Shown in pieces: positions 10,890 through 21,200 of a stretch of 64,000 nt of DNA. The notes beneath the pieces were generated by a model that worked only from the letters and a program-made list of their open reading frames with translations, was not told the DNA's origin and made no database searches. Each line of letters opens with the position of its first letter. Positions within the stretch are counted from its first letter, which is position 1. This DNA is from Kalaharituber pfeilii (Eukaryota; Ascomycota; Pezizomycetes; Pezizales; Pezizaceae): contig WHUZ01000041.1 of NCBI GenBank assembly GCA_015179045.1, positions 124,001 to 188,000 of the forward strand, in the 5' to 3' direction. The translations under genes and the position numbers were made by a program.

Positions 10890-13347
10890 TTGTTGCAGAT
10901 GTCTGCGTCTGCATTTGTTATTTACACGAACTTTCAGATTTCCAGTCGAGCTTTTGCTGCAAATATGAGCACGCAAGCCAGCAGACGAGAGAAGCCCACA
11001 GTTAAAGTGGAAGAACAAGAAGATAAGCAAGCAAAGGCTAGTGAGCGGCACGAGCTAGCTCGAGCCGAGCTGGAGGGTGAGCTCGAGCCAGCTCGTGAGT
11101 AAGTGAGCTCGGCTCGAGCCTGGATTGATTATATACATAATATTGACAAACTAAACTAAACTAAGCTAAATTTTCATCTTTCTCACTACTATCAGCTAAA
11201 TTGTGCATTTCGAAGTTGTTGGTAGGTCAGAATGAGCTCCAAGTCTCTAATTACTACTATATTAGGTATTTACGGTTTATGAAACCTTGCACTGGCTAAG
11301 CATTTTAGCGAGCTGTCAAGAAAAACACAAGCATGATCTTGGCTCGTTTGAGCTCGAACTGGCTCGGCTCGTGCCGCTCACTAGCAAAGGCTAAAGCACT
11401 TACGAAATCATTATCGAAGCGAAAGCATAGAAGCATTTTCAGATCTCGGACTCTCTCCTGGGACTCAAACACAGAAGTATCAAAAAAAGCGATCTCACAA
11501 GCATGGCCAAATGCTATTGGCGTATGTATCTACGAATTGGTATTTTACGGACAAAGGAATTCACTGACAAGTTGCCAATTGTCAAAAGTTCAAATATCAT
11601 AAAGATGTTACAATCCCAGTGCAATTGAAGATTACTGGTGAATTTCCAGATTATGTCAGGTATGGATTTGCCAGTCCTGTGCAATCATTATGAGATCATC
11701 GAGCTGGTGTCTGATACTGTTGGACAGAGGCACATTATATCGCATTGGGCCTGGCGGCCATGAGGTGGAGACTGAAGATGGCGGAGTCTTCCAGCTCGAC
11801 CACTGGTTCGATGGTCTTTCTCACGTTCACCGGTTTCAGATTGTTGACTCAAAAGCTATATACTATAACTCTCGACATACATGCGACTCACTGATCGAAG
11901 ACTACCGCCGACAGGGCAGCATCGGAAACCACTTTTCATTCGGCCAGGGCCGAGACCCATGCAAATCGATCTTCAGTAAATTTATGTCTGTCTTGAAACC
12001 CCAGAGACCCTTGACCAGCAACCCAGAAAAGAATAAGAGCAGGGTTAATATTAGTGTGACCCTATCGACAGATTTCCCAGGCTTACCTTCAACAACTACT
12101 GATTCAGGACCGGACAGCATTCAGAGCTTATACGCCAAGACAGATAGTAGCAGCTTCCAGGCCATACACCCTGAGACGCTAGAGCCTGTGGGACTTGCAC
12201 AGCAGAGGACGCTGCACCCAGACCTGAAGGGGCCGATGTCGGCGGCGCATGCCAGGACGGATCCTGTTACAGGGGACCTTTACAACTTCAACTTGGAACT
12301 TGGCTCGCAGCCTACATACCGGGTGTTTAGAGTGTCCAACAAGACTGGTAAAGCGGCAATATTGGCAACAATACAAGACGCACCGGGGGCATATATACAC
12401 TCTTTCTTTCTGTCAAAGAAGTATGTCATTCTGTGTGTGTGGAACTCACATTTGGCGTTCAAAGGCATGGGAATGTTGTGGCATGAGAACATCATCGATG
12501 CTATCGCGCCTTATGATCCCAGCAAGAAGGCAAGGTTCTACGTTGTAGATCGGACGGAAGCGATGAGTGGTGTTGTGGGAGTGTATGAATTGGAGGCCTT
12601 TTTTGCGTTTCACACAGTGAATGCATGGGAAGAAGAGACCTCCGATGGTGGTGAGGACGTCATATGTGAGGCTACGGCGTTTAGAAGTTTAGACATTATG
12701 AAGAAGTTTTATATTCATAATTTATTGGGGAATGTGACGGAGGCGCAAGAGTGGTTACTGAAACAGGAGCCGAGATTGACGAGGTGGAGATTAGCTAGGG
12801 TAGGAGAGCATGCACTCGAACATTGTGGGAAACAGAAGGCGGCGGCAGGATGGAGCTGTGGGATGAAGGTCAAAAAGGCGGAGAAGGTGTATATGGTGAA
12901 GGAGGAGCAGAATTTTGAGTTGCCGACGTTGAACTCAGATTACGTGTGTAGGCCGCATAGGTATACATTTACCCTGAATCGTGGTTTCGGCTGCCTCAGA
13001 GCAATGGACTGACAGTTGTGATGAGAAGGTACACTTACGGTCTCAACACCCTTGGCGCCTCCACCCTCCTTGAAAACATCATCAAGTACGACTCGCAAAC
13101 ACGCACACATATAATGTGGTCTACGCAAGGTCATACCCCCGGCGAACCAATTTTTGTCCCGGATCCCGCAAGTAAGTATGGGGCGGAGGATGATGGCGTG
13201 TTGTTGAGTGTAGTTCTGGATGGACATAGGAGAAGGAGTTATTTGTTGTGTTTGGACGCAAAGGAGTTGAGAGAGGTGGCGAGGGCAGAGCTGGAGGGGT
13301 GGTGCCATTGGGGTTTCATGGGGGAAGGGAAGGGGGGTGACGGTTGA
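10890..13347 (+). CDS. Carotenoid cleavage dioxygenase family protein (MITE in exon 1; frameshift near the C-terminus)
   Basis: Proposed exons are 10,890-11,040 (start could also be the ATG at 10,899 or 10,965), 11,385-11,521, 11,589-11,659, 11,728-12,960 and 13,029-13,347. The introns are GT-AG and keep frame. The joined protein gives WPNAIG, then FKYHKDVTIPVQLK, then RGTLYRIGPGG, the usual N-terminal landmarks of this family. Three of the four iron-binding histidines are in place: SAAHARTDP (12,248), YIHSFF (12,398) and FAFHTVNAW (12,611). The fourth should be in a GFHG motif near 13,317, but the current frame gives GFMG. One base missing from the G-run at 13,296-13,299 would account for this. 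The enzymes are non-haem Fe(II) dioxygenases that split carotenoid double bonds in the cytosol. A hAT-type MITE sits in exon 1. Function of the allele is doubtful unless the MITE is spliced and the frameshift is a consensus error. Confidence 0.8.
11039..11383. mobile_element. hAT-type MITE (345 bp) with 8-bp target-site duplication
   Basis: The terminal inverted repeats are TAGTGAGCGGCACGAGC at 11,039-11,055 and its exact complement at 11,367-11,383. They are flanked by perfect 8-bp direct repeats GCAAAGGC at 11,031-11,038 and 11,384-11,391. An 8-bp target duplication and TAG...CTA ends fit the hAT superfamily. It encodes no transposase. Subterminal GCTCGAGC-like motifs are repeated. It lies within the coding frame of the carotenoid oxygenase gene, and its left end supplies GTGAGC (11,041) and GTGAGT (11,095) donor-like sites, while its right end plus the first base of the duplication forms CTAG. 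Confidence 0.92.
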
Positions 13348-14822
13348 GGAAGGGAAGGGAGCATGTGAAAGGGGGTGGGCCGAGTGGTAGGGCGAGGGGC
13401 GGGGAATGGGAAAGGGGAGAGAAGAGTTCCGGCGTTGAGAGTTAGGTTGGTAAGATCTGGACTTACGAAGTTTTTTGGGTTGGGCTGGTATCCATAGAAT
13501 AGACAAGTGCTGGAGAGGAAATTGGCATAAAGTAAAATAGACTAGGGTCGGTTGTGGGAACTGAATATACTCTACAGGACACCAGGGGCTACAGGCATAA
13601 GCGGGGGCGTTGGTCGAAGATCTTTACGTTTATGTTTATGTGTATATTGGATTGTTTGATGGTTAATGAAATTTTTGGGAAGCCTGGATTGGTATGCATG
13701 TGGGTTGGAGAGGGTAATATTTCCCTCTCAATTTATTTTTTTTAAATCTTCTTTATTTATTCTATTCTATTCTCATTTATTTCATTCTTATTTTTTTTTA
13801 TATTTTTATATTTTATTTTTTATTGACATATTTTTGAATTTTGTCCTGCTGGCGAGGCCCAATCCCTGAATGTTAGCAGTTATATGTTTTTTTTAGATAA
13901 TTAATAAACAGATTTGTAATTCGAGCGTATAACCAGTCCACGCGCGGCAATGAAGCTATCGTCTTAACTTGAGTTTTTGAATCAGCGAATGGGGGTATGG
14001 AGTGAGATTAATTTAACCTCGGACAGTAATGAACCTCCCCTATTAGTTAATGAGTTTTGTATAGTCTTCAGATAAAGTTATCCTATTTTGACACTTGATA
14101 CCGGTATACCTCCCCCCGACATTTAGTTTGTCGCGAAAATAAGGCTTTTGTTGAGGAGGCAGGAGAGTTAGGCTACCCCACCCCTCAAAATAAAAAAGAA
14201 AGAAAGAAGGAAGGAAGGAATGAAAGAAAGAGAAGGAAAGGAAAGTCAGGGAGGTTTTAGGAATTTATGGGGAGTTTTACGCTGGTGAGGGGATTATATG
14301 GTGGGACGTACGATATGCATATGTGCTTGGATATTATTATCTGATGATGGGGGGGTGGATGGGTTAGGAAGGGAAGGAAAGTGGATAAGGAATTGAATAT
14401 GAATAAAATAGATTGGCTAACAATGGAATGTGGATCATTTTGCATGTATCTGGATTCCAAAAGCTAGGGAGGAACGGCGGTGATGAGGGGGAGCATCTCA
14501 GAAGAGCTGGGGCGGAGTGGGAGTTGTTGACGTGGGGGTAAGAGAGGAAAAAAGAGGGGAGAGCTGTGTGGACACCAGGTAGGTCTGGCTGGGTATGAGA
14601 ATACTAGGTACGGACTGTGGAAAATTTATACATAGTGTGATGCTTTTCCGTAATATTTCAGGATAAAACGCTACGTGAGCACGTCAAGTTATGAATTGTG
14701 AAACAGTCTGAAAAAGAATCGGGAAAAACGTTTTGGGTATGGATTTACCGTCAATTTGCATTGGAATGCTTCAGGAGTTATGAATTATAGGCTTGGGTTC
14801 AAGAACTTTCTGATATTGACAG

Positions 14823-14864
<42 letters not shown>

Positions 14865-14925
14865 CTTATTCCTCCTTACATCCTCCCCTCCCCTCTCTGT
14901 TTCCATCTTCAGCTCACCCTGTCTA
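13348..14925. other. Intergenic, AT-rich with homopolymers
   Basis: Contains T-rich tracts (13,730-13,840), a purine stretch of GGAAGGAA type (14,190-14,250) and a long A-run (about 14,822-14,861). No coding frame is recognised. The region between the oppositely oriented carotenoid oxygenase and ALG10 genes holds both 3' ends. Confidence 0.5.
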
Positions 14926-16929
14926 CTACCACATAAACCTCTGAATTTTTCCTGGCTCACTCTCCCAGCTAAACCCCCTATGCAAAAACAAATACGCTGT
15001 CACTCCATTGACGGCAGCAAACCAGGCCATCTCTAACCACCATCTCCATCTGCTACTCCCCACCGCAAGCCGCCACAGAACCCACCCAGGTACAAAATAC
15101 CGGAACTCGACTAGACCTGCGCCGATCACGGAGAGGAGGAAGGCAATGAGGTAGGAGAGGAGCCACAGTAATGATACACCGGAGTCTTTTGGTAGGCTTG
15201 ATTGGGCGCGCGGGATATGATTGGGAGATTGTGTGGAAGAGGAAGAGGAAGGGCGCTGGAGAGAATCAAGGATGCACCATCCGCAGCCATAGTAGATGGG
15301 AACAGCGAGGTATTTGATGGCCGGGTGATATAGGATTGTCCGGCGGAAGAGGTAGAAGGGGTAGTGTCTGTTGTCTGCAAGGAGGTATGGGTGGAGGACG
15401 GTGTTTTTGTGGACGATAAGGAGCATGGTGGAGAGGATGACGAGGGTGAGGATTGTGCGGGCGGTTTTGGCAAAGAGGGTGGATTGGGATTCCGGAGGGG
15501 TATGGGCATGGGTATGAGAAGTTTTACTATGGGTGTAGGAGGAGGAGGAAGGGATGATGAGGGGGAAATTTGCGTGGAGGAACCGCAGGGGAAGGCAGGG
15601 GGCAATGAGGAGGGGCCAAGATATGAAGAGGACGAATAGGGTAAAGTAGAAGAGTTGGGGGAGGTGCAGGGTGGCAGTATGAGCAGATTTGTCGCCTGAT
15701 TTTATAGTTTATTAGTTTGATGGAGTGAGAAGCGTGAGGAAGGGGAGGGCTTACCGAGGACGATTCCGCCGTTGAGAATGACGAATGCGATGAAGGAAAC
15801 TATCACGGTGAGAAAGGGGAGCACGGCAGCGATGGCCTGGAGTGGGGAGCGGAGGATGGACAGGGAGAGAGAGTACAAGAAGATGATGAGATCTGGTCCT
15901 TGGTCAGTAAACTATACAACAAATACGTATTGACGAATAATTGGCTCACCTGAGAAGGGCCATCCCCCTACAAGGTTGACCTGCGTCAAAGGTGGGTTAT
16001 AGATCACTCTACTGTTCCAGATGTCTTGGAATATGGATACTAGGTTTTGATTACGAGTATCATATTTCTTCTCTTGGAGAAGCTGCGTGTTGGGTTCAAT
16101 TGCAAGTTGGCTAACAACGTGCAATACACAGAAGAAGGAGGTCCATAGGACATTGGTTTGGCGGAAGAGGATGGAGGTAGCGGAGAGCTGATTTCAACAC
16201 CAAGTGTTAATAGTAAAAAAGTTGTTCCCCATGCACGGAAGGGACTTTCGATGTAAGTATATACTCACCATAGCACTCTCCCATGCCTTCCCCCCCAATA
16301 GCCTCTCATACGCCGCCAATACAAAACACGGTACTCCACACATCCGTATAAAATAGCCCCGCAAAAAAGAACATCAATGGGAAAAACGCAATGGAAACCG
16401 CATCCCTTGCAGCATCTACCTCACTCCTTCCCAATTTCCGTGACACTCGGTACCCCAGGACCGGAAGCACAATTGCGACTCCGATTGCATTGAGAGAGCG
16501 CAGGATAGCGGTTGAACAGATGTAGGTTTCTGGCTGGCCTAGGAATGGACGAAGGGGAAAGAGAAGGAGAGTGTAGATATATGAAAGGATATATCTGGTT
16601 TCCGCAATCAGTGATCTCATACTAACAAGAAAATAACGGGGATAATACAATCCAAACGGCGTCGTAATCTTGTCATCCCACTCCATCCATTTCCCATCAC
16701 AGTACCGTTGCGCTTGGGGTATATGAAATACTTCATCCTGCCACATGCGCCAGAAGTCAGATGGGAATGTCAATTTATCCAGGGCTTGGGGGAATTGTGC
16801 GGCACTCACGAGATACGGTTGCGGAACGATTGACTGAAACTTATATGACAGGACAAGCGTCGCTGCTACCAGGAACGAGATGTGGAGGGGAAGTTGAGAA
16901 GTCATGGTCGGGAGCGGGAGGTGAAGCAT
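14926..16929 (-). CDS. ALG10: Alpha-1,2-glucosyltransferase ALG10 (DIE2 family)
   Basis: It adds the third, terminal glucose to the dolichol-linked oligosaccharide in the ER lumen, the last step before transfer to protein. Family landmarks are DEVFHIPQAQRYC and WDDKITTPFGLY near the N-terminus, FYTDVWST, LFRQTNVLW, HPYLLADNRHYPFY and VEFRYFVPGWVLWRL, with many membrane-spanning segments. Four exons are read: 16,929-16,269, 16,187 to about 15,947, about 15,896-15,761, and about 15,693-14,926. One problem is visible: after FYTDVWST the frame hits a stop (CIGGV then TGA), whereas the next frame continues as VLAAYERLLGGKAWESAM to a good GTGAGT donor. One extra base in the A-run 16,323-16,326 (T-run in the gene) explains this. 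It is either a consensus error or an inactivating mutation. Confidence 0.9.
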
Positions 16930-18236
16930 TGGCGCGCCAAGCAGTGACAGCTATACCAGTCTCGTGACCTTGACGCTTAGTCATTGAGGAAGGCCATGTC
17001 GCGTGAGTTGAGGGTAAATGGTGTTATGCTAGAGCATCAATACCTCCCGGGACAGGCACTGTTGCCTGAATGCACACTGACCGCCTACTCCACTTCTGAT
17101 CGCCTGTTCTCAGCCTGGGTCTTAGCCTGAGTCCGAGCTGACCCTGGGATTGCCTCATTTAGGTTCATGGCACACTTAGAAATAAACGCAATTTTCACAC
17201 CATAAAATCTAAAGGTCGGATTTTACCCCATGGGGTAATTTACACTATTGAATTTTCATTTAACAACAGAGAGAATGATAACTAAACGGAGCGATAAGGC
17301 GATTAATAGTGGAGCAGGCGGTCAGTGTTCATTCAGGCAGAAAGTGCTTGTCCCGAGGGGTTTTGCAATTCTTAGCCCAGAACTTTGCGGATATCTTTAC
17401 AGGAGTTACTATTCTATAGAGTTCAAACGGAGCTGGAGGGCACGTTGCACGCCTACTTGAGTAGATATCTATGGGCATATAGGCCCTGCCATAGGTTGGC
17501 AGCCTGTATGCGGGGCTGTATGCGGGGTTACGTGATTCAAAGATGAAAAGGAATATGACATCGACCCTCGAGCGAACTCGGGGGTCGGTCATTATCATAG
17601 CTATTATACCTAGGGCGGGGTAGAGAGCTAGCCATGGTTTCCGCAAAGACCTTTCGATGGTAGGTGACTAAACTAACTGCAAGGACGTATTTTTGCCTTT
17701 TTGAGCACTAATCTAGAGGAACAATTGAAATCAAGGAAATACAAACATAAGTCAGAAAATTTTTTTTTTTTTTTTGTATCATTATTTGCGTGCCACCCTA
17801 TGGGCTATAGTGAGATAAAACGAGAGGAAAAAATAAAATGGAAGATAAATGACAAGACAAATTAAAGGGAAGGAAAATGACGTGATAGATATTCAACTCT
17901 ACACCCCTCTTTCGTCTTTGGCGGGTAAACAAAATCAGGAAAAATCACATAACTACTTTTTTTCTAAAAGATCGCCTTTTTTTCCACAATAAACAATTAA
18001 ACCCAAGCTCTTACCACTTCGCCACCTCAATACCCCAAAAATAGGAAAACAGGCTGGGTCGCGTTCATCATAGCATGAGATAATAATAGGAATTTGCTAG
18101 CATGATGTCAATGAGGCGGTGCAACAAGCTCATAAGTTGCGGGACTGATATTTCTAAGTTACGTAACCGTTTACCGCTGTTCGCTATAGCAGGGCGGCCG
18201 AATGGCAAACCACAGCGATAGTATAATCAATGATTG
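16930..18236. other. Intergenic; contains a palindrome and a T-run-associated repeat
   Basis: No gene recognised. It holds the ALG10 promoter side, a perfect 16-bp palindrome TTACCCCATGGGGTAA (17,223-17,238) next to AGGTCGGATTTTA, and a T-run at about 17,760 followed by sequence shared with 61,380. Confidence 0.5.
17757..17830. repeat. Dispersed repeat end next to a T-run (partner at about 61,341-61,430)
   Basis: Both loci have a long T-run, then an AT-rich spacer, then GCGTGCCACCCTATGGGCTA or the near-identical GCATGCCGCCCTATGGGCTA, then a purine-rich stretch. Read on the minus strand this is a conserved 3' end followed by poly(A), as expected for a SINE or LINE tail. The rest of the element is not recognisable. 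Confidence 0.5.
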
Positions 18237-21200
18237 CTAAGCAAATAAAGATATCATAAGCAAGAAGAAATAACGCCACGCTATTATAAAGAGGGCTAGA
18301 ATCCACAAGAAAGGATGGGACCCCGGGCGGTGTTTGCTCTTAGTGAGTACAGGCTTCTCAACCGCTCCATGTTGTTTAAGCAGGCGAAAATTGAGTGAGT
18401 CGAGCCCGATTACATCCTGAATGTTTACATTCGTGAGGTTGAGTCTGTTTTGGGGCACTGCCCATAGACAGGTGATTTCCAAGGAATGATTGTCTAGTGT
18501 GCGGCTTGCCTTGGGTTGTACTTGCCATACATGTACTATAGCACTGCCAGAGGCAAGCAGCTGGCCGTCAGGAGAGAAGGCGACACTCAGTACCCAGTCG
18601 CTATGACCCTCAAAGGTATGCACGGCTTCATGACGTAGCACTGACCACAGGCGTATAGTGCGATCATCACTGCCAGAGGCAAGCAGCTGGCCGTCAGGAG
18701 AGAAGGCGACACTCAGTACCGACTCGCTATGACCCTCAAAGGTATGCACGGCTTCATGACGTAGCACTGACCACAGGCGTATAGTGCGATCATCACTGCC
18801 AGAGGCAAGCAGCTGGCCGTCAGGAGAGAAGGCGACACTCAGTACCGACTCGCTATGACCCTCAAAGGTATGCACGTCTTCATGACGTAGCACTGACCAC
18901 AGGCGTATAGTGCGATCACGACTGCCAGAGGCAAGCAGCTGGCCGTCAGGAGAGAAGGCGACACTCAGTACCGACCACATATGACCCTCAAAGGTATGCA
19001 CGGCTTCATGACGTAGCACTGACCACAGGTGTATAGTGCGATCATCACTGCCAGAGGCAAGCAGCTGGCCGTCAGGAGAGAAGGCGACACTCTGTACCGA
19101 CCCGCTCTGACCCTCAAAGGTATGCACGGCTTCATGACGTAGCACTGACCACAGGCGTATAGTGCGATCCTCACTGCCAGAGGCAAGCAGCTGGCCGTCA
19201 GGAGAGAAGGCGACACTCTGTACCGACTCGCTATGACCCTCAAAGGTATGCACGGCTTCATGACGTAGCACTGACCACAGGCGTATAGTGCGATCCTCAC
19301 TGCCAGAGGCAAGCAGCTGGCCGTCAGGAGAGAAGGCGACACTCTGTACCGACTCGCTATGACCCTCAAAGGTATGCACGGCTTCATGACGTAGCACTGA
19401 CCACAGGCGTATAGTGCGATCACGACTGCCAGAGGCAAGCAGCTGACCGTCAGGAGAGAAGGCGACACTCCGTACCGACCTGCTATGACCCTCAAAGGTA
19501 TGCACGGCTTCATGACGTAGCACTGACCACAGGCGTATAGTGCGATCATCACTGCCAGAGGCAAGCAGCTGGCCGTCAGGAGAGAAGGCGACACTCCATA
19601 CCGAGTCGCTATGACCCTCAAAGGTATGCACGGCTTCATGACGTAGCACTTACCACAGGCGTACAGTGCGATCACGACTGCCAGAGGCAAGCAGCTGGCC
19701 GTCAGGAGAGAAGGCGACACTCCACGGTGAGATTGCTGGTAGTTGCATAAAAGGTCTTTCCCCAAACGATACATTATTCATGCTAGCTTTACTTAGGTCT
19801 GCCTTCTCAAGCCAGGTTTGATGCATACGAATCTGCTCTATACCATTAGCTAATTATATAAGTAACGAGTTTTTGCTGACTACATATCTACGAACCTCAC
19901 ATAGGTCTGCATTTTGCAATTGGGCTCGACCAAAGAAGCTACGACTTATATCTGCTCTAGGAATGCGTATGCCACGCAAATCATGACCTGCAAAGCTCCT
20001 TCCTGCTCTAACTAGAACTGTAATTGCATTTGCTGATGCTGTTGAAAAATTTGCATCAGTTTTGGATCGCTCAATCAAGGTCAAAAAATAGTCTTGCAAT
20101 GGCCATGCTTGTTCAACGAGGAAATCAAGAACACCAGGATCATCAACAAGATGAAACTCATTGATTAGTGCGTTAGCTTTACACCCTTTGAATGCCTCAT
20201 CCTCCAAAATTACTTCGGCTACCAAATAATCCCGTAGTGACTTGTGTAAAAATCGGTATAAATTGCTCTGTCGAATAAGCGGTGAACTGAGGCGTAAAAT
20301 TTGTACTTTGATATCATCATTTGCTAAAAAGCGTTTCCAGGATGACTGATCTTGTGGTATAGCATCGGAGAAAATACTAGCAGGTACATAGGTTGCTTCT
20401 AATACCTGACAGCGATAGAGCGTAAGTGCAAATTGTTGACAAAAGCATCGTGCTTGGAAATTAAAGTTGATGTCAGTTAATTGGGTATATGCATCACGCT
20501 GGGCTCCTGGTAGTTGAATATTATCCAAACGCTCCTTTGCCTGGTTGATCCAATAATCAATGAACTGATGATATAAATCTCCGCGCTTGAGTTTGTCTTT
20601 GCTGTGAGCTGGTTTCACGGTCATAGTCATTTTGAGTAGGAAAGGGTTGCTGACTAAGGCACACACATCGGGTTTCAGTATATACTGTTCGAACTCCTCA
20701 ACTGAGCGACCAGGTCTAGCCTTCACATATTGCGAAATATACCTCCGGATGCTTGACTTCGAAAATGGCGCAAGGTAGTATTCTTGTAATAGTTTTGGCT
20801 GACCACGGGGGTAAAACTGACTTTGATACCCAGGAGGCAAATATTCGGGTCGGCTGGTAATGACCACTTTAGCGTTCCATGTATCAAGCTCATTTTCGGT
20901 ATAAAAGTTGCGATCTCGTCTTTCAATTTCATCGTAACCATCCAAGATAAATATGAACTGCCGTTGATGCCGAACTAGGTCTATTTGGTCTTTAAGAAAG
21001 CCTTGTTTAGTAAAGAAAGCAGCTATTAGATCTTGGTTGTGGGTTCCAGATGTATATACTCTAGAGAGTGATATAAATACTGGAACCACTGCAATTTCTT
21101 TATTGGAAGCTTTGTCAAAGACAGACCATAGCTGCTGTGCAAGGTGATGGTTGAACGTTGATTTTCCAGATCCAGCAGCACCTTGAATCAAGCAAACCTT

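Noticed and set aside
18965..19774. 269-codon frame overlapping the WD40 array
   Set aside because: Alternate-frame product of the 126-bp repeat; the repeat length keeps every frame open.
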